Part shown: positions 1-5,495 of the stretch, piece by piece
Position numbering within the stretch: the stretch's first letter is position 1
Layout of the letters: every line of letters begins with the position of its first letter
Assembly (NCBI GenBank): GCA_028276345.1
Contig: JAPYWM010000057.1
Location: 1 to 7,433 of the forward strand
Length of the DNA stretch: 7,433 nt
Origin: Sphingobacterium sp.
GTDB taxonomy: Bacteria; Bacteroidota; Bacteroidia; SpSt-205
Direction of reading: 5' to 3'
The notes under the pieces: generated by a model
Databases searched by the model: none
What the model was told of the DNA's origin: nothing
The model's input: the letters and a program-made list of their open reading frames with translations, nothing else
Translations under genes and position numbers: made by a program

Positions 1-97
1 GGCGCTGGAGGGCGTCTTGGGCGGGGGCAGGTTCGGGCTTATCGGGTTGGCAGCTCCAGAGGAGGAAGGTGAGGAGGGCTAAGGCGGCGGTACGCAT
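1..97 (-). CDS. N-terminal fragment of a predicted lipoprotein (possibly LptC-like)
   Basis: Reading leftward from an ATG at 97 gives 32 uninterrupted codons before the window ends. The product begins MRTAALALLTFLLWSCQPDK: one arginine, a leucine-rich core and a cysteine at residue 16 in the lipobox-like LWSC, followed by a Pro/Ala/Asp-rich linker. This is a typical lipoprotein signal peptide, so the mature protein should be lipid-anchored at residue 16 in the envelope. It starts 9 nt after the stop of the OstA-like gene, so the two are almost certainly co-transcribed. Bacteroidota LptC proteins are often lipoproteins and the OstA-like neighbour belongs to the same transport system, so LptC is a reasonable guess. 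No LptC domain residues are visible in this fragment, and an unrelated lipoprotein is equally possible. Confidence 0.6.
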   Translation of the reverse strand, partial: MRTAALALLTFLLWSCQPDKPEPAPAQDALQR

Positions 98-106
98 AGA
101 GCAAAC

Positions 107-1558
107 TTACGGCTGGATAGGCCATTGTGGTTGGTATGGGCGGGGGCGCCATTGAAAGGCGGGGAGGAAAAGGGGGGATTTGAGGAGGAACTTGACGGGT
201 ATGAAGCGGCCCTGGGGTTGCTTTTCTAAGCGGAGGTAGATGGGTTGGCGGTTTGGGCCTAAGGTAATGTGGAGGGAGTAGGCTTTCAGGATCTCGTGGG
301 CGCCCTGGTAGTGGGGGCCGTCGCTCTGGTAGTAAACGGCCTGAAGGTTGTGGCGGTAGTGGATAGGGGAGAAGGCTTGGAGGGTGGAGTCCCACTGGGC
401 AAGGAGGCTGTCACTACGCACTTGGTTGTAGAAGCGGAGGAGGGTGTCTATTTCGCTGGTGGTGAAGACGTTTCCGGCGGCTATGAGGGAGTCTGGGGTC
501 TGCCGGGGTAGGGTGAGCTGAATCTGCTGGGCGAAAAGCTGATAGGGATAGCTGTAGAGCCAGGCGCGGCTCAGGAGGAAGAGCTTCTGGGCGAGCGTGT
601 CGTAGAGGAGGGTGTCGGCGGTGGCGGCGAGGGGGGGCCGGAGAATGGTAGCTTGGCCGATGATATAGAGGTGCGGGGAAATGAGGTAGGCAAGGTGGCC
701 CTGGAGGAACGCCGTATCCCGGTCTGTGAAGAGGAAGGCGGCGACGTTGTCTTTGAGAGTGAGGGTGTCGGGGTGCCAGAAAGCGCTGTCGGCGATGCCC
801 CAGCCTCGACCTTTTCGGCTTTTATAGCGGATGTCGCAGGCAGCAAAGCCCGTATCGGCTTTCTGGTCGTAGAAGGCGAACTGTGCTCGCAGGATAAGCT
901 CGGGGGTTCGCCAATGTACATCGGTGTGGAGGGTGAGGAAGCTATCCTGGCGGTTCCAGTGGCCACTCGCAGCGGAGAGGGTTTCGGCCTGGGTGGTGTG
1001 GTAGAGGGTAAAAGGCCGGGGGAAGATAGCGAGGCTGCTGTCGGTTTTGTAGAGGAGGGTGTCCGAAAAAGCCACGTAGGGAGGACGTTCTATGCGTACC
1101 TGCTGTGCTAAGGTCGCTGTGGCGGTAGGCACGTGGTAGGTGGCGGTGAGGCTGTAGATAGTGCCGCTGGTGTCGGTGAGGGAACCGCCGCCGGTGTAGG
1201 AGGCGGTTTCGCTTTGGCGGTCGTAGGTGAGGTGCTCGGTGCGAAGGGTGATGGTGCCGAAGGTGGCTACGACTTTTCCCTGGTAGGTCAGCAAGCGGGT
1301 GATGGGGTCGTAAGTGAGTGTTTGGGCGGTGATGGTACCGCTCTGGCCGATGCGTGTGCGGACGGCGCCCCGAGCCTGAAAGGCATTTGTAGCGTAAAGT
1401 GTAGCCTCGTCGCAGAAAAGCTGGATGGTATCCTGGCGAAGGGCGACAGCCCCGCGCAGGTGGCGCACCTCGTCGGTGCCGCTAAGCTCTTCGGCGTTTT
1501 CTATTAGGACGGTCTGGGCAGTAACGAAGGTAATTAGTGCAAGGTAGCGGCGTAGCAT
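107..1558 (-). CDS. OstA-like protein (LptA/LptD N-terminal-type periplasmic domain)
   Basis: A 483-residue secreted protein. Residues 1-14 form a short signal peptide (MLRRYLALITFVTA) with cleavage expected before Gln15. From about residue 20 it shows the repetitive beta-strand pattern of the OstA/LptA family. Segments such as GAVAL (36-40), ARGAV (62-66), YQGKVVATF (92-100) and ADTLLYD (314-320) alternate with polar turns, as in the beta-jellyroll that binds LPS lipid A. Members of this family bridge the periplasm or form the N-terminal part of LptD. At 483 residues it is much longer than LptA (about 185) but has no obvious C-terminal LptD barrel of about 500 residues, matching the stand-alone OstA-like proteins of Bacteroidota. 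The C-terminus is rich in Pro, Trp and Arg (RPRPYQPQWP, 471-480). The start overlaps the end of the DUF4159 gene by 25 nt, implying coupled translation; no Shine-Dalgarno is seen. The family call is firm; the exact role in LPS export is inferred. Confidence 0.8.
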   Translation of the reverse strand: MLRRYLALITFVTAQTVLIENAEELSGTDEVRHLRGAVALRQDTIQLFCDEATLYATNAFQARGAVRTRIGQSGTITAQTLTYDPITRLLTYQGKVVATFGTITLRTEHLTYDRQSETASYTGGGSLTDTSGTIYSLTATYHVPTATATLAQQVRIERPPYVAFSDTLLYKTDSSLAIFPRPFTLYHTTQAETLSAASGHWNRQDSFLTLHTDVHWRTPELILRAQFAFYDQKADTGFAACDIRYKSRKGRGWGIADSAFWHPDTLTLKDNVAAFLFTDRDTAFLQGHLAYLISPHLYIIGQATILRPPLAATADTLLYDTLAQKLFLLSRAWLYSYPYQLFAQQIQLTLPRQTPDSLIAAGNVFTTSEIDTLLRFYNQVRSDSLLAQWDSTLQAFSPIHYRHNLQAVYYQSDGPHYQGAHEILKAYSLHITLGPNRQPIYLRLEKQPQGRFIPVKFLLKSPLFLPAFQWRPRPYQPQWPIQP

Positions 1559-2175
1559 AGGATGTTGACGCCCATCTGGAGGGCCAGTTCGCGAATCTGC
1601 GGAGGGTCTTTATGGATTTCGGGGTTTTCCCAGCCGTCGCCCAGGTCAGCCTCGTGGGTAAGGAGCGCCACCAGTTTATCCCCGTAGAAGAAGCCGTAGA
1701 GCTGGGGGGGCTTATTGTCGTGTTCGTGGACTTTGGGCAGGCCGTAGGGGAAATTGTAGTAGCACGAAAAGAGCGGATGGTTAGCGGGGAGGGGTTTGAG
1801 CTCGCCCTCGGGGAAGATTTGGCGCATCGCTTCCTGCGCATGGGGAAAAAACCCGTAGTCGTCGTCTAAGAGGAGCAGGCCGCCGCTGAGGAGGTAGGAT
1901 CGGAGATTTTGGGCTTCGGCGGGGGTGAAGGTGATATAGCCGTGCCCGGCGGCATAGAGGAGGGTAAAGCGGGCGAGATTGGGGTCAGTGGGCGAGACGA
2001 CTTCCTCTTGCAGGGCCAGAGGCATGGGCGCATGCTCGGCGCTATAGCGGAGGAGGTTTTGAAGGGCGGTGCGGTTGCCATACCAGTCCCCGCCCGTGTA
2101 CTGGAGCTTCCCAATGCGGATGAGGGGACGATTTTGCCCAAAAAGAAGCGAGAGGGCAAGAAGCAGAGCGCGCAT
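1534..2175 (-). CDS. Secreted DUF4159-family protein
   Basis: A 213-residue protein with a very short signal peptide (MRALLLALSLLFG, cleavage likely before Gln14). The diagnostic DUF4159 motif is at residues 26-42 (YTGGDWYGNRTALQNLL). It is followed by a Rossmann-like stretch, GGLLLLDDDYGFF (98-110), then HPLFSCYYNF (133-142) and a late HEADLGDGWENPE (174-186), all family landmarks. DUF4159 has no assigned biochemical role; the alternating strand/helix pattern resembles class-I glutamine-amidotransferase-like folds, but no clear Cys-His-Glu triad is visible, so an enzymatic function should not be assumed. It is first in the leftward unit, with a TATCTTTG box ending 7 nt before the ATG and no Shine-Dalgarno. 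It overlaps the OstA-like gene by 25 nt, suggesting the products are made together and act in the envelope. Family membership is well supported; function is unknown. Confidence 0.8.
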   Translation of the reverse strand: MRALLLALSLLFGQNRPLIRIGKLQYTGGDWYGNRTALQNLLRYSAEHAPMPLALQEEVVSPTDPNLARFTLLYAAGHGYITFTPAEAQNLRSYLLSGGLLLLDDDYGFFPHAQEAMRQIFPEGELKPLPANHPLFSCYYNFPYGLPKVHEHDNKPPQLYGFFYGDKLVALLTHEADLGDGWENPEIHKDPPQIRELALQMGVNILCYAATLH

Positions 2176-2182
2176 GGAAGGA

Positions 2183-2190
2183 CAAAGATA
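2183..2190 (-). promoter_or_regulatory. Bacteroidota -7 box for the DUF4159/OstA-like unit
   Basis: Reading the minus strand, TATCTTTG matches the Bacteroidota -7 consensus TAnnTTTG exactly and is separated from the ATG at 2175 by 7 nt (TCCTTCC). The transcript would begin only a few bases before, or at, the start codon. No convincing TTTG-like -33 element is visible at the usual spacing upstream. Confidence 0.6.
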
Positions 2191-2217
2191 GGTTTCTCTG
2201 GGGAATCGGCGCAGCTC

Positions 2218-2240
2218 CCCTTTCCATTCCCGGAAAAGGG
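2218..2240. repeat. Imperfect inverted repeat beside the dapA promoter
   Basis: The arms CCCTTTCC (2218-2225) and GGAAAAGGG (2232-2240) are complementary except for one extra A, with a 6-nt centre. The repeat ends one base before the dapA -7 box, in the place where a regulator could compete with RNA polymerase. It could be an operator or chance in a short GC-rich gap; there is no second copy elsewhere in the window. Confidence 0.3.
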
Positions 2241-2241
2241 C

Positions 2242-2249
2242 TATATTTG
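2242..2249 (+). promoter_or_regulatory. Bacteroidota -7 box for dapA
   Basis: TATATTTG matches TAnnTTTG exactly and ends 9 nt before the dapA ATG at 2259. Because this box overlaps an upstream in-frame TTG (2247), it also argues that the ATG, not the TTG, is the real start. No clear -33 element is seen. Confidence 0.65.
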
Positions 2250-2258
2250 CCAGGAAGT

Positions 2259-3140
2259 ATGGACTGCTCAGGTTTGGGCGTTGCTATCGTGACGCCCTTT
2301 AAGGAAGATGCCAGCCTGGATGAGCCTGCCTTGCGAAAGATTGCCCGCTATCTGGTAGAAAATGGCGTAGATTACATCGTTGCCCTGGGTACCACGGGGG
2401 AAGCCGTCACCCAGACCCCGCAGGAACGGTTACGGGTGCTGGAAGTGCTATTTGAGGAGGTTCATGGCGAAGTGCCTATTGTAATCGGGGCGGGGGGATA
2501 TGACACGCATGCTATCGCAGAGGAGATGCAGTTTTATGGGCGGCATTTCCCGGCGGCGGCCTTTTTATCGGTTACCCCTTACTACAATAAGCCCCGACCG
2601 GATGGCCTTTTTGCGCACTACCAGTACTTAGCCGAGCACAGCCCCCTGCCCATTATTCTGTACAACGTACCGGTGCGGACCGGCATTAATCTGCCCGCCT
2701 CCATAACGATTCGGCTGGCGGAAGCCTATCCTACGCAGATCATTGCGCTCAAAGACGCCTCGCTGGACCTGATTCAGGGCATGGAGATTCTCTTTGGCGT
2801 GCCGAAAGGGTTTCAGATGGTGTCGGGAGATGATGCCTTAGCGTTTCCGGCTATTTTGACGGGGTATGTAGGGGTGATTTCGGTGCTGGGCAATGCCCTC
2901 CCCGCGCTGATGAAAAAACTCGTGGAGGCGGCCCGCCAGGGGCGCCTTGCGGAGGGACAGGCCCTTCAAGCCCAGCTCCTGCCCCTCATGCGGCTGCTTT
3001 TTGCAGAGGGCAACCCCACCGGCATCAAAGGTCTCCTCTCCCTCATGGGGCTATGCGGCCCTTACACGCGCCTCCCCCTCCTCCCCGCCTCTCAAAGCCT
3101 CCTCGCCCAGCTCCAAAACGCCCTCCCCGCCCTGGCCTAA
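2259..3140 (+). CDS. dapA: 4-hydroxy-tetrahydrodipicolinate synthase
   Basis: Condenses pyruvate with aspartate-4-semialdehyde in the cytoplasm, the first committed step of diaminopimelate and lysine synthesis. The 293 residues match the usual family length of about 292. Visible landmarks are GTTGE (44-48), YYNKP (108-112), YNVPVRTG (135-142) and the Schiff-base lysine in ALKDAS (Lys165). Thr46, Tyr109 and Tyr135 fit the proton-relay triad. Arg140 corresponds to the arginine that binds the semialdehyde carboxylate, which favours DapA over related aldolases such as N-acetylneuraminate lyase. An in-frame TTG at 2247 would add four residues but lies inside the -7 box, so the ATG is chosen. It is divergent from the DUF4159 unit and followed after 37 nt by a gene with its own promoter, so it is probably monocistronic. 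dapD of the same pathway lies about 2.4 kb downstream. Confidence 0.95.
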   Translation: MDCSGLGVAIVTPFKEDASLDEPALRKIARYLVENGVDYIVALGTTGEAVTQTPQERLRVLEVLFEEVHGEVPIVIGAGGYDTHAIAEEMQFYGRHFPAAAFLSVTPYYNKPRPDGLFAHYQYLAEHSPLPIILYNVPVRTGINLPASITIRLAEAYPTQIIALKDASLDLIQGMEILFGVPKGFQMVSGDDALAFPAILTGYVGVISVLGNALPALMKKLVEAARQGRLAEGQALQAQLLPLMRLLFAEGNPTGIKGLLSLMGLCGPYTRLPLLPASQSLLAQLQNALPALA

Positions 3141-3154
3141 GCAGTAGAGCAAGT

Positions 3155-3162
3155 TATTTTTG
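3155..3162 (+). promoter_or_regulatory. Bacteroidota -7 box for the cytochrome/DUF5777/YceI cassette
   Basis: TATTTTTG fits TAnnTTTG and ends 15 nt before the ATG at 3178. It sits in the 37-nt gap after dapA and lets the cytochrome cassette be expressed independently of dapA. No -33 match or Shine-Dalgarno is seen. The box overlaps a TTG (3160) that would otherwise extend the cytochrome reading frame. Confidence 0.55.
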
Positions 3163-3177
3163 TTACCCCTTCCAAAT

Positions 3178-3534
3178 ATGCGCCGACGACCGTGGCAGCT
3201 GAGCCTGATACTTGGTTTGTCTCTCCTACTGTGGGAGTGTAAAAAAGACCGACCGCAAGCTTCTACCCCGCAGTGCCCGGGGGTAGATACCATGACCATC
3301 ACTTACCAGGGCTATGTAGCGGATGTCATGCGGCAGCACTGCACCAGCTGCCACGGCGGCTCTAACCCCTCCAAAGGCATTGCCTTAGAAACCTACGACC
3401 AGGTCAAAAACGCCGCCCTCTCCGGCAAATGGTACGCCTCCATGATTAACGGCTCCATGCCCCCCAGCGGCAAACTGGACGACTGCACCCTCGCTAAGCT
3501 CAAACGCTGGATGGACACCGGCTACCCACAATAA
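3178..3534 (+). CDS. Mono-haem cytochrome c lipoprotein
   Basis: A 118-residue envelope protein carrying one covalently bound haem, predicted to transfer electrons at the periplasmic or outer face. The lipoprotein signal ends at Cys21 in LLLWEC, followed by KKDRPQ. The haem site is CTSCH (55-59) and the likely distal ligand is Met94 in NGSMPPSGKL. Two further cysteines (Cys33 and Cys103) flank the haem domain and may form a disulfide; a similar spacing is common in small Bacteroidota cytochromes of the form C-x20-C-x2-CH. The C-terminal LAKLKRWMDTGYPQ is the usual last helix of class-I cytochrome c. The ATG at 3178 is preferred over a TTG at 3160 because the TTG falls inside the -7 box. It leads a cassette with the DUF5777 barrel (14 nt downstream) and YceI. 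The partner oxidoreductase is not in the window. Confidence 0.88.
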   Translation: MRRRPWQLSLILGLSLLLWECKKDRPQASTPQCPGVDTMTITYQGYVADVMRQHCTSCHGGSNPSKGIALETYDQVKNAALSGKWYASMINGSMPPSGKLDDCTLAKLKRWMDTGYPQ

Positions 3535-3548
3535 AGCCCTTATCCCCC

Positions 3549-4403
3549 ATGCTGAGGGCACTTCCGAAACTCGCCGCAGGTTTATTTGTCCTCGCCTGGA
3601 CACAAAATGAAGCCCCTGAAAACCTCCCCGTTATAGCCACCTTCAAGGGTACGCGCCTCCTTAACTATCACACCATCGAAACCCTGCCGAAAAAGCACTG
3701 GGAGTTTCGGGTGGCGCATCGCTTTGGCGATGTGGGAAGTGGAATCAAACGCCTATGGGGGATAGATGACGGGGCCCGCGTACGCCTGAGCTTAGATTAT
3801 GCGCCGTGGGACTTTCTCACGGTGGGGGTAGAACGGTCGGGCGAAGGCCCCCTCTACAACGCCTTCCTCAAAGCCCGCTTTTTGACCCAGACTGCACCCA
3901 AAGGCATCCCCGTCTCTATTGCCTACTACGGCGCCCTCTTTTATGCCGATGTGGCGGCCGACCAGTGGGAACACCGCCTTCAATACCTCCACCAGCTTAT
4001 GGTAGCGAGGAAGTTCTCCCGACGCTTATCGGCCCAGGTGGGCATAGCCTACCTCCATCAAAATTACGCCTTAGCGCCCACCGCCCCTAACGACTATTTC
4101 CTCCTGCCGGTGCTCCTCCGCTTCAAGGTGCTCAAACGCCTCACCCTCGGCACCGAAGCCGCCCTCCCCCTCTGGGAAAATGAACTGGAGGGAGATGGGA
4201 GCGCTTATACCTACCTTCCCGGCTACACGCCGGCATTGGGGCTTGTCGTGGAGATAGAAACCGGAGGGCATGTCTTTCAGCTGGGGATTAGTCGAGTGAG
4301 CGGCATTGCTGAGCCTTATACCCTCCTCAATCGGGGCCAGATCTGGCGCTTGGGCTTCAACATCTCCCGCATCTTTTCCCCAAAAGACCCCAGCCTTCAG
4401 TAA
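3549..4403 (+). CDS. DUF5777-family outer-membrane beta-barrel protein
   Basis: A 284-residue protein with a signal peptide (residues 1-18, cleavage likely before Gln19). It opens with the family hallmark ATFKGTRLLNYHTIETL (residues 30-46) followed by FRVAHRFGD (53-61) and GIDDGARVRLSLDYAPWD (71-88). The remainder is amphipathic beta strands broken by polar turns, ending FNISRIFSP with aromatic residues close to the terminus, as expected of an outer-membrane barrel. DUF5777 proteins are described as beta-barrels in Bacteroidota with no assigned substrate. It starts 14 nt after the cytochrome stop and ends 3 nt before the YceI start, with no internal promoter, so the three are probably one transcript. 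A role in exporting, docking or protecting the haem protein, or in moving a small molecule, is only a guess from context. Confidence 0.8.
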   Translation: MLRALPKLAAGLFVLAWTQNEAPENLPVIATFKGTRLLNYHTIETLPKKHWEFRVAHRFGDVGSGIKRLWGIDDGARVRLSLDYAPWDFLTVGVERSGEGPLYNAFLKARFLTQTAPKGIPVSIAYYGALFYADVAADQWEHRLQYLHQLMVARKFSRRLSAQVGIAYLHQNYALAPTAPNDYFLLPVLLRFKVLKRLTLGTEAALPLWENELEGDGSAYTYLPGYTPALGLVVEIETGGHVFQLGISRVSGIAEPYTLLNRGQIWRLGFNISRIFSPKDPSLQ

Positions 4404-4406
4404 GGT

Positions 4407-4946
4407 ATGCGACCCACTCTGATAACCCTCATCTTGCTGGGCTTTGCGCAAGTGTATAAGCCAGACACCTTAGGGATTAGCTTCTATTCCGATGCGCCCC
4501 TGGAAAAAATTTCCGCCGAGAGCCGCAAAGGCTCGTATAGCGTGATTCACTTCGGCCCGGATACCGTCTATGTGCGGGTACCCATCCAAAGCTTTGTGTT
4601 TCCCAATAAGCTCATGCAAGCGCACTTCAACGAAGACTATCTGGAAAGCGACCGTTACCCATACGCCTACTTCAGGGGCAAGCTGATTGCGCCTATCCCG
4701 CTGGATACGCCTGGCGAATATGCCGTCAGCGCCGAAGGCGACTTGACCATACACGGCAAAACCCAGCGCCGCCCGCTTAGTGGTGTCTTTCAGGTTTTAC
4801 CTGATAAGCGCGTCATCCTGCGCGGGAAGTTCCTCGTGCGGCCTGCCGATCATGGCATCCAAATCCCGCAAATGCTCTGGCAAAAAATCGCCGAAGAAGT
4901 AGAAGTGCGCTTCTACGGGCAATACCGCCCTGAGACCCAGCCCTAA
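4407..4946 (+). CDS. YceI-family periplasmic protein
   Basis: A 179-residue secreted protein with a short signal peptide (MRPTLITLILLGFA, cleavage likely before Gln15). YceI landmarks are visible: HFNEDYLESDRYPYAYFRG (73-91), GDLTIHGKTQ (111-120) and FLVRPADHGIQIP (142-154). The fold is a lipocalin-like barrel that in characterised relatives binds polyisoprenoid chains such as ubiquinone-type lipids. Size is normal for the family. The ATG follows the DUF5777 stop by 3 nt and no promoter box is seen, so it is co-expressed with the barrel and the cytochrome. If it carries a quinone- or isoprenoid-like ligand, pairing with a cytochrome would make sense, but the ligand cannot be read from the sequence. 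Confidence 0.88.
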   Translation: MRPTLITLILLGFAQVYKPDTLGISFYSDAPLEKISAESRKGSYSVIHFGPDTVYVRVPIQSFVFPNKLMQAHFNEDYLESDRYPYAYFRGKLIAPIPLDTPGEYAVSAEGDLTIHGKTQRRPLSGVFQVLPDKRVILRGKFLVRPADHGIQIPQMLWQKIAEEVEVRFYGQYRPETQP

Positions 4947-4973
4947 GCCCTGCCATTCCGGGTAGAGATTAGC

Positions 4974-4981
4974 TACCTTTG
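4974..4981 (+). promoter_or_regulatory. Bacteroidota -7 box for the thioesterase/dapD unit
   Basis: TACCTTTG fits TAnnTTTG exactly and ends just 4 nt before the ATG at 4986, the closest spacing in the window. With the usual distance from -7 box to start site, the transcript would begin at or next to the ATG, giving a leaderless mRNA. The 39-nt gap has no Shine-Dalgarno and no terminator-like hairpin. Confidence 0.6.
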
Positions 4982-4985
4982 CCAC

Positions 4986-5489
4986 ATGGCACCTAAAAAG
5001 CCTTCCGAGTCCTTTACGGTCCTGACTGAGATGGTTTTCCCAAACCACGCCAATGCCCTGGGCAACCTCATGGGAGGGCAGCTGCTCTACTGGATGGATA
5101 TTGCCGCCGCTGTAGCGGCCTACCGCCACTCCCAACGGGTATGCGTTACTGCCGCCGTGGACTATGTGAGCTTCCGTTCACCCATCCGTGTGGGCGAACT
5201 CGTTACGATAGAAGCCTACGTCACCCGCTCCTTCAACACCTCTATGGAAGTGTATCTACGAGTCTATGCCGAAACCCTCCCCAACAACGTCCGTCGCCTG
5301 TGCAATGAGGCCTATTATACTTTCGTGGCGATTGATCAGAGTGGGTGCCCGATTCCGGTACCGGCGATTGAGCCGGAGACAGAGGAGGAGCGCCGTCAGT
5401 ACGAAGAAGCCCTGCGGCGCCGGGAGCTGCGCCTGATTATGGCCGGCAAACTGGACCCTTCCCAGGCTTCCACCATCCAGCTCCGCTAA
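4986..5489 (+). CDS. Acyl-CoA thioesterase (hotdog fold, YciA/ACOT type)
   Basis: A 167-residue cytoplasmic enzyme expected to hydrolyse acyl-CoA to free fatty acid and CoA. The single hotdog domain (about residues 8-120) shows the family signature HANALGNLMGGQLLYWMD (21-38), containing the conserved Asn and Asp used in catalysis by this class, and AAVDYVSFRSPIRVGE (about 57-72), which packs the CoA site. The C-terminal 45 residues are strongly charged (EPETEEERRQYEEALRRREL), forming a helical tail seen in several bacterial members. There is no signal peptide. It has its own promoter and is followed by dapD after 6 nt, so the two share a transcript. No metabolic link between acyl-CoA hydrolysis and lysine synthesis is obvious; release of CoA, which DapD also generates from succinyl-CoA, is a weak possible connection. 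Chain-length preference cannot be told. Confidence 0.88.
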   Translation: MAPKKPSESFTVLTEMVFPNHANALGNLMGGQLLYWMDIAAAVAAYRHSQRVCVTAAVDYVSFRSPIRVGELVTIEAYVTRSFNTSMEVYLRVYAETLPNNVRRLCNEAYYTFVAIDQSGCPIPVPAIEPETEEERRQYEEALRRRELRLIMAGKLDPSQASTIQLR

Positions 5490-5495
5490 AAGCCT

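Noticed and set aside
39..395. Proline-rich minus-strand frame of 118 residues
   Set aside because: It is about one quarter proline, overlaps both the OstA-like C-terminus and the lipoprotein start in another frame, and has no domain signal.
269..1507. Plus-strand open frames at 269-511, 653-1111 and 1133-1507 opposite the OstA-like gene
   Set aside because: They are Gly/Val/Glu-rich low-complexity translations typical of the antisense of a GC-rich gene, with no recognisable motif, and the minus-strand frame has a signal peptide and family pattern.
2247..2258. TTG start giving dapA four extra residues
   Set aside because: The TTG lies inside the TATATTTG promoter box, and the ATG at 2259 gives the normal family N-terminus.
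3160..3177. TTG start for the cytochrome gene
   Set aside because: It overlaps the -7 box and would place six residues (MLPLPN) before a complete lipoprotein signal that starts at the ATG at 3178.
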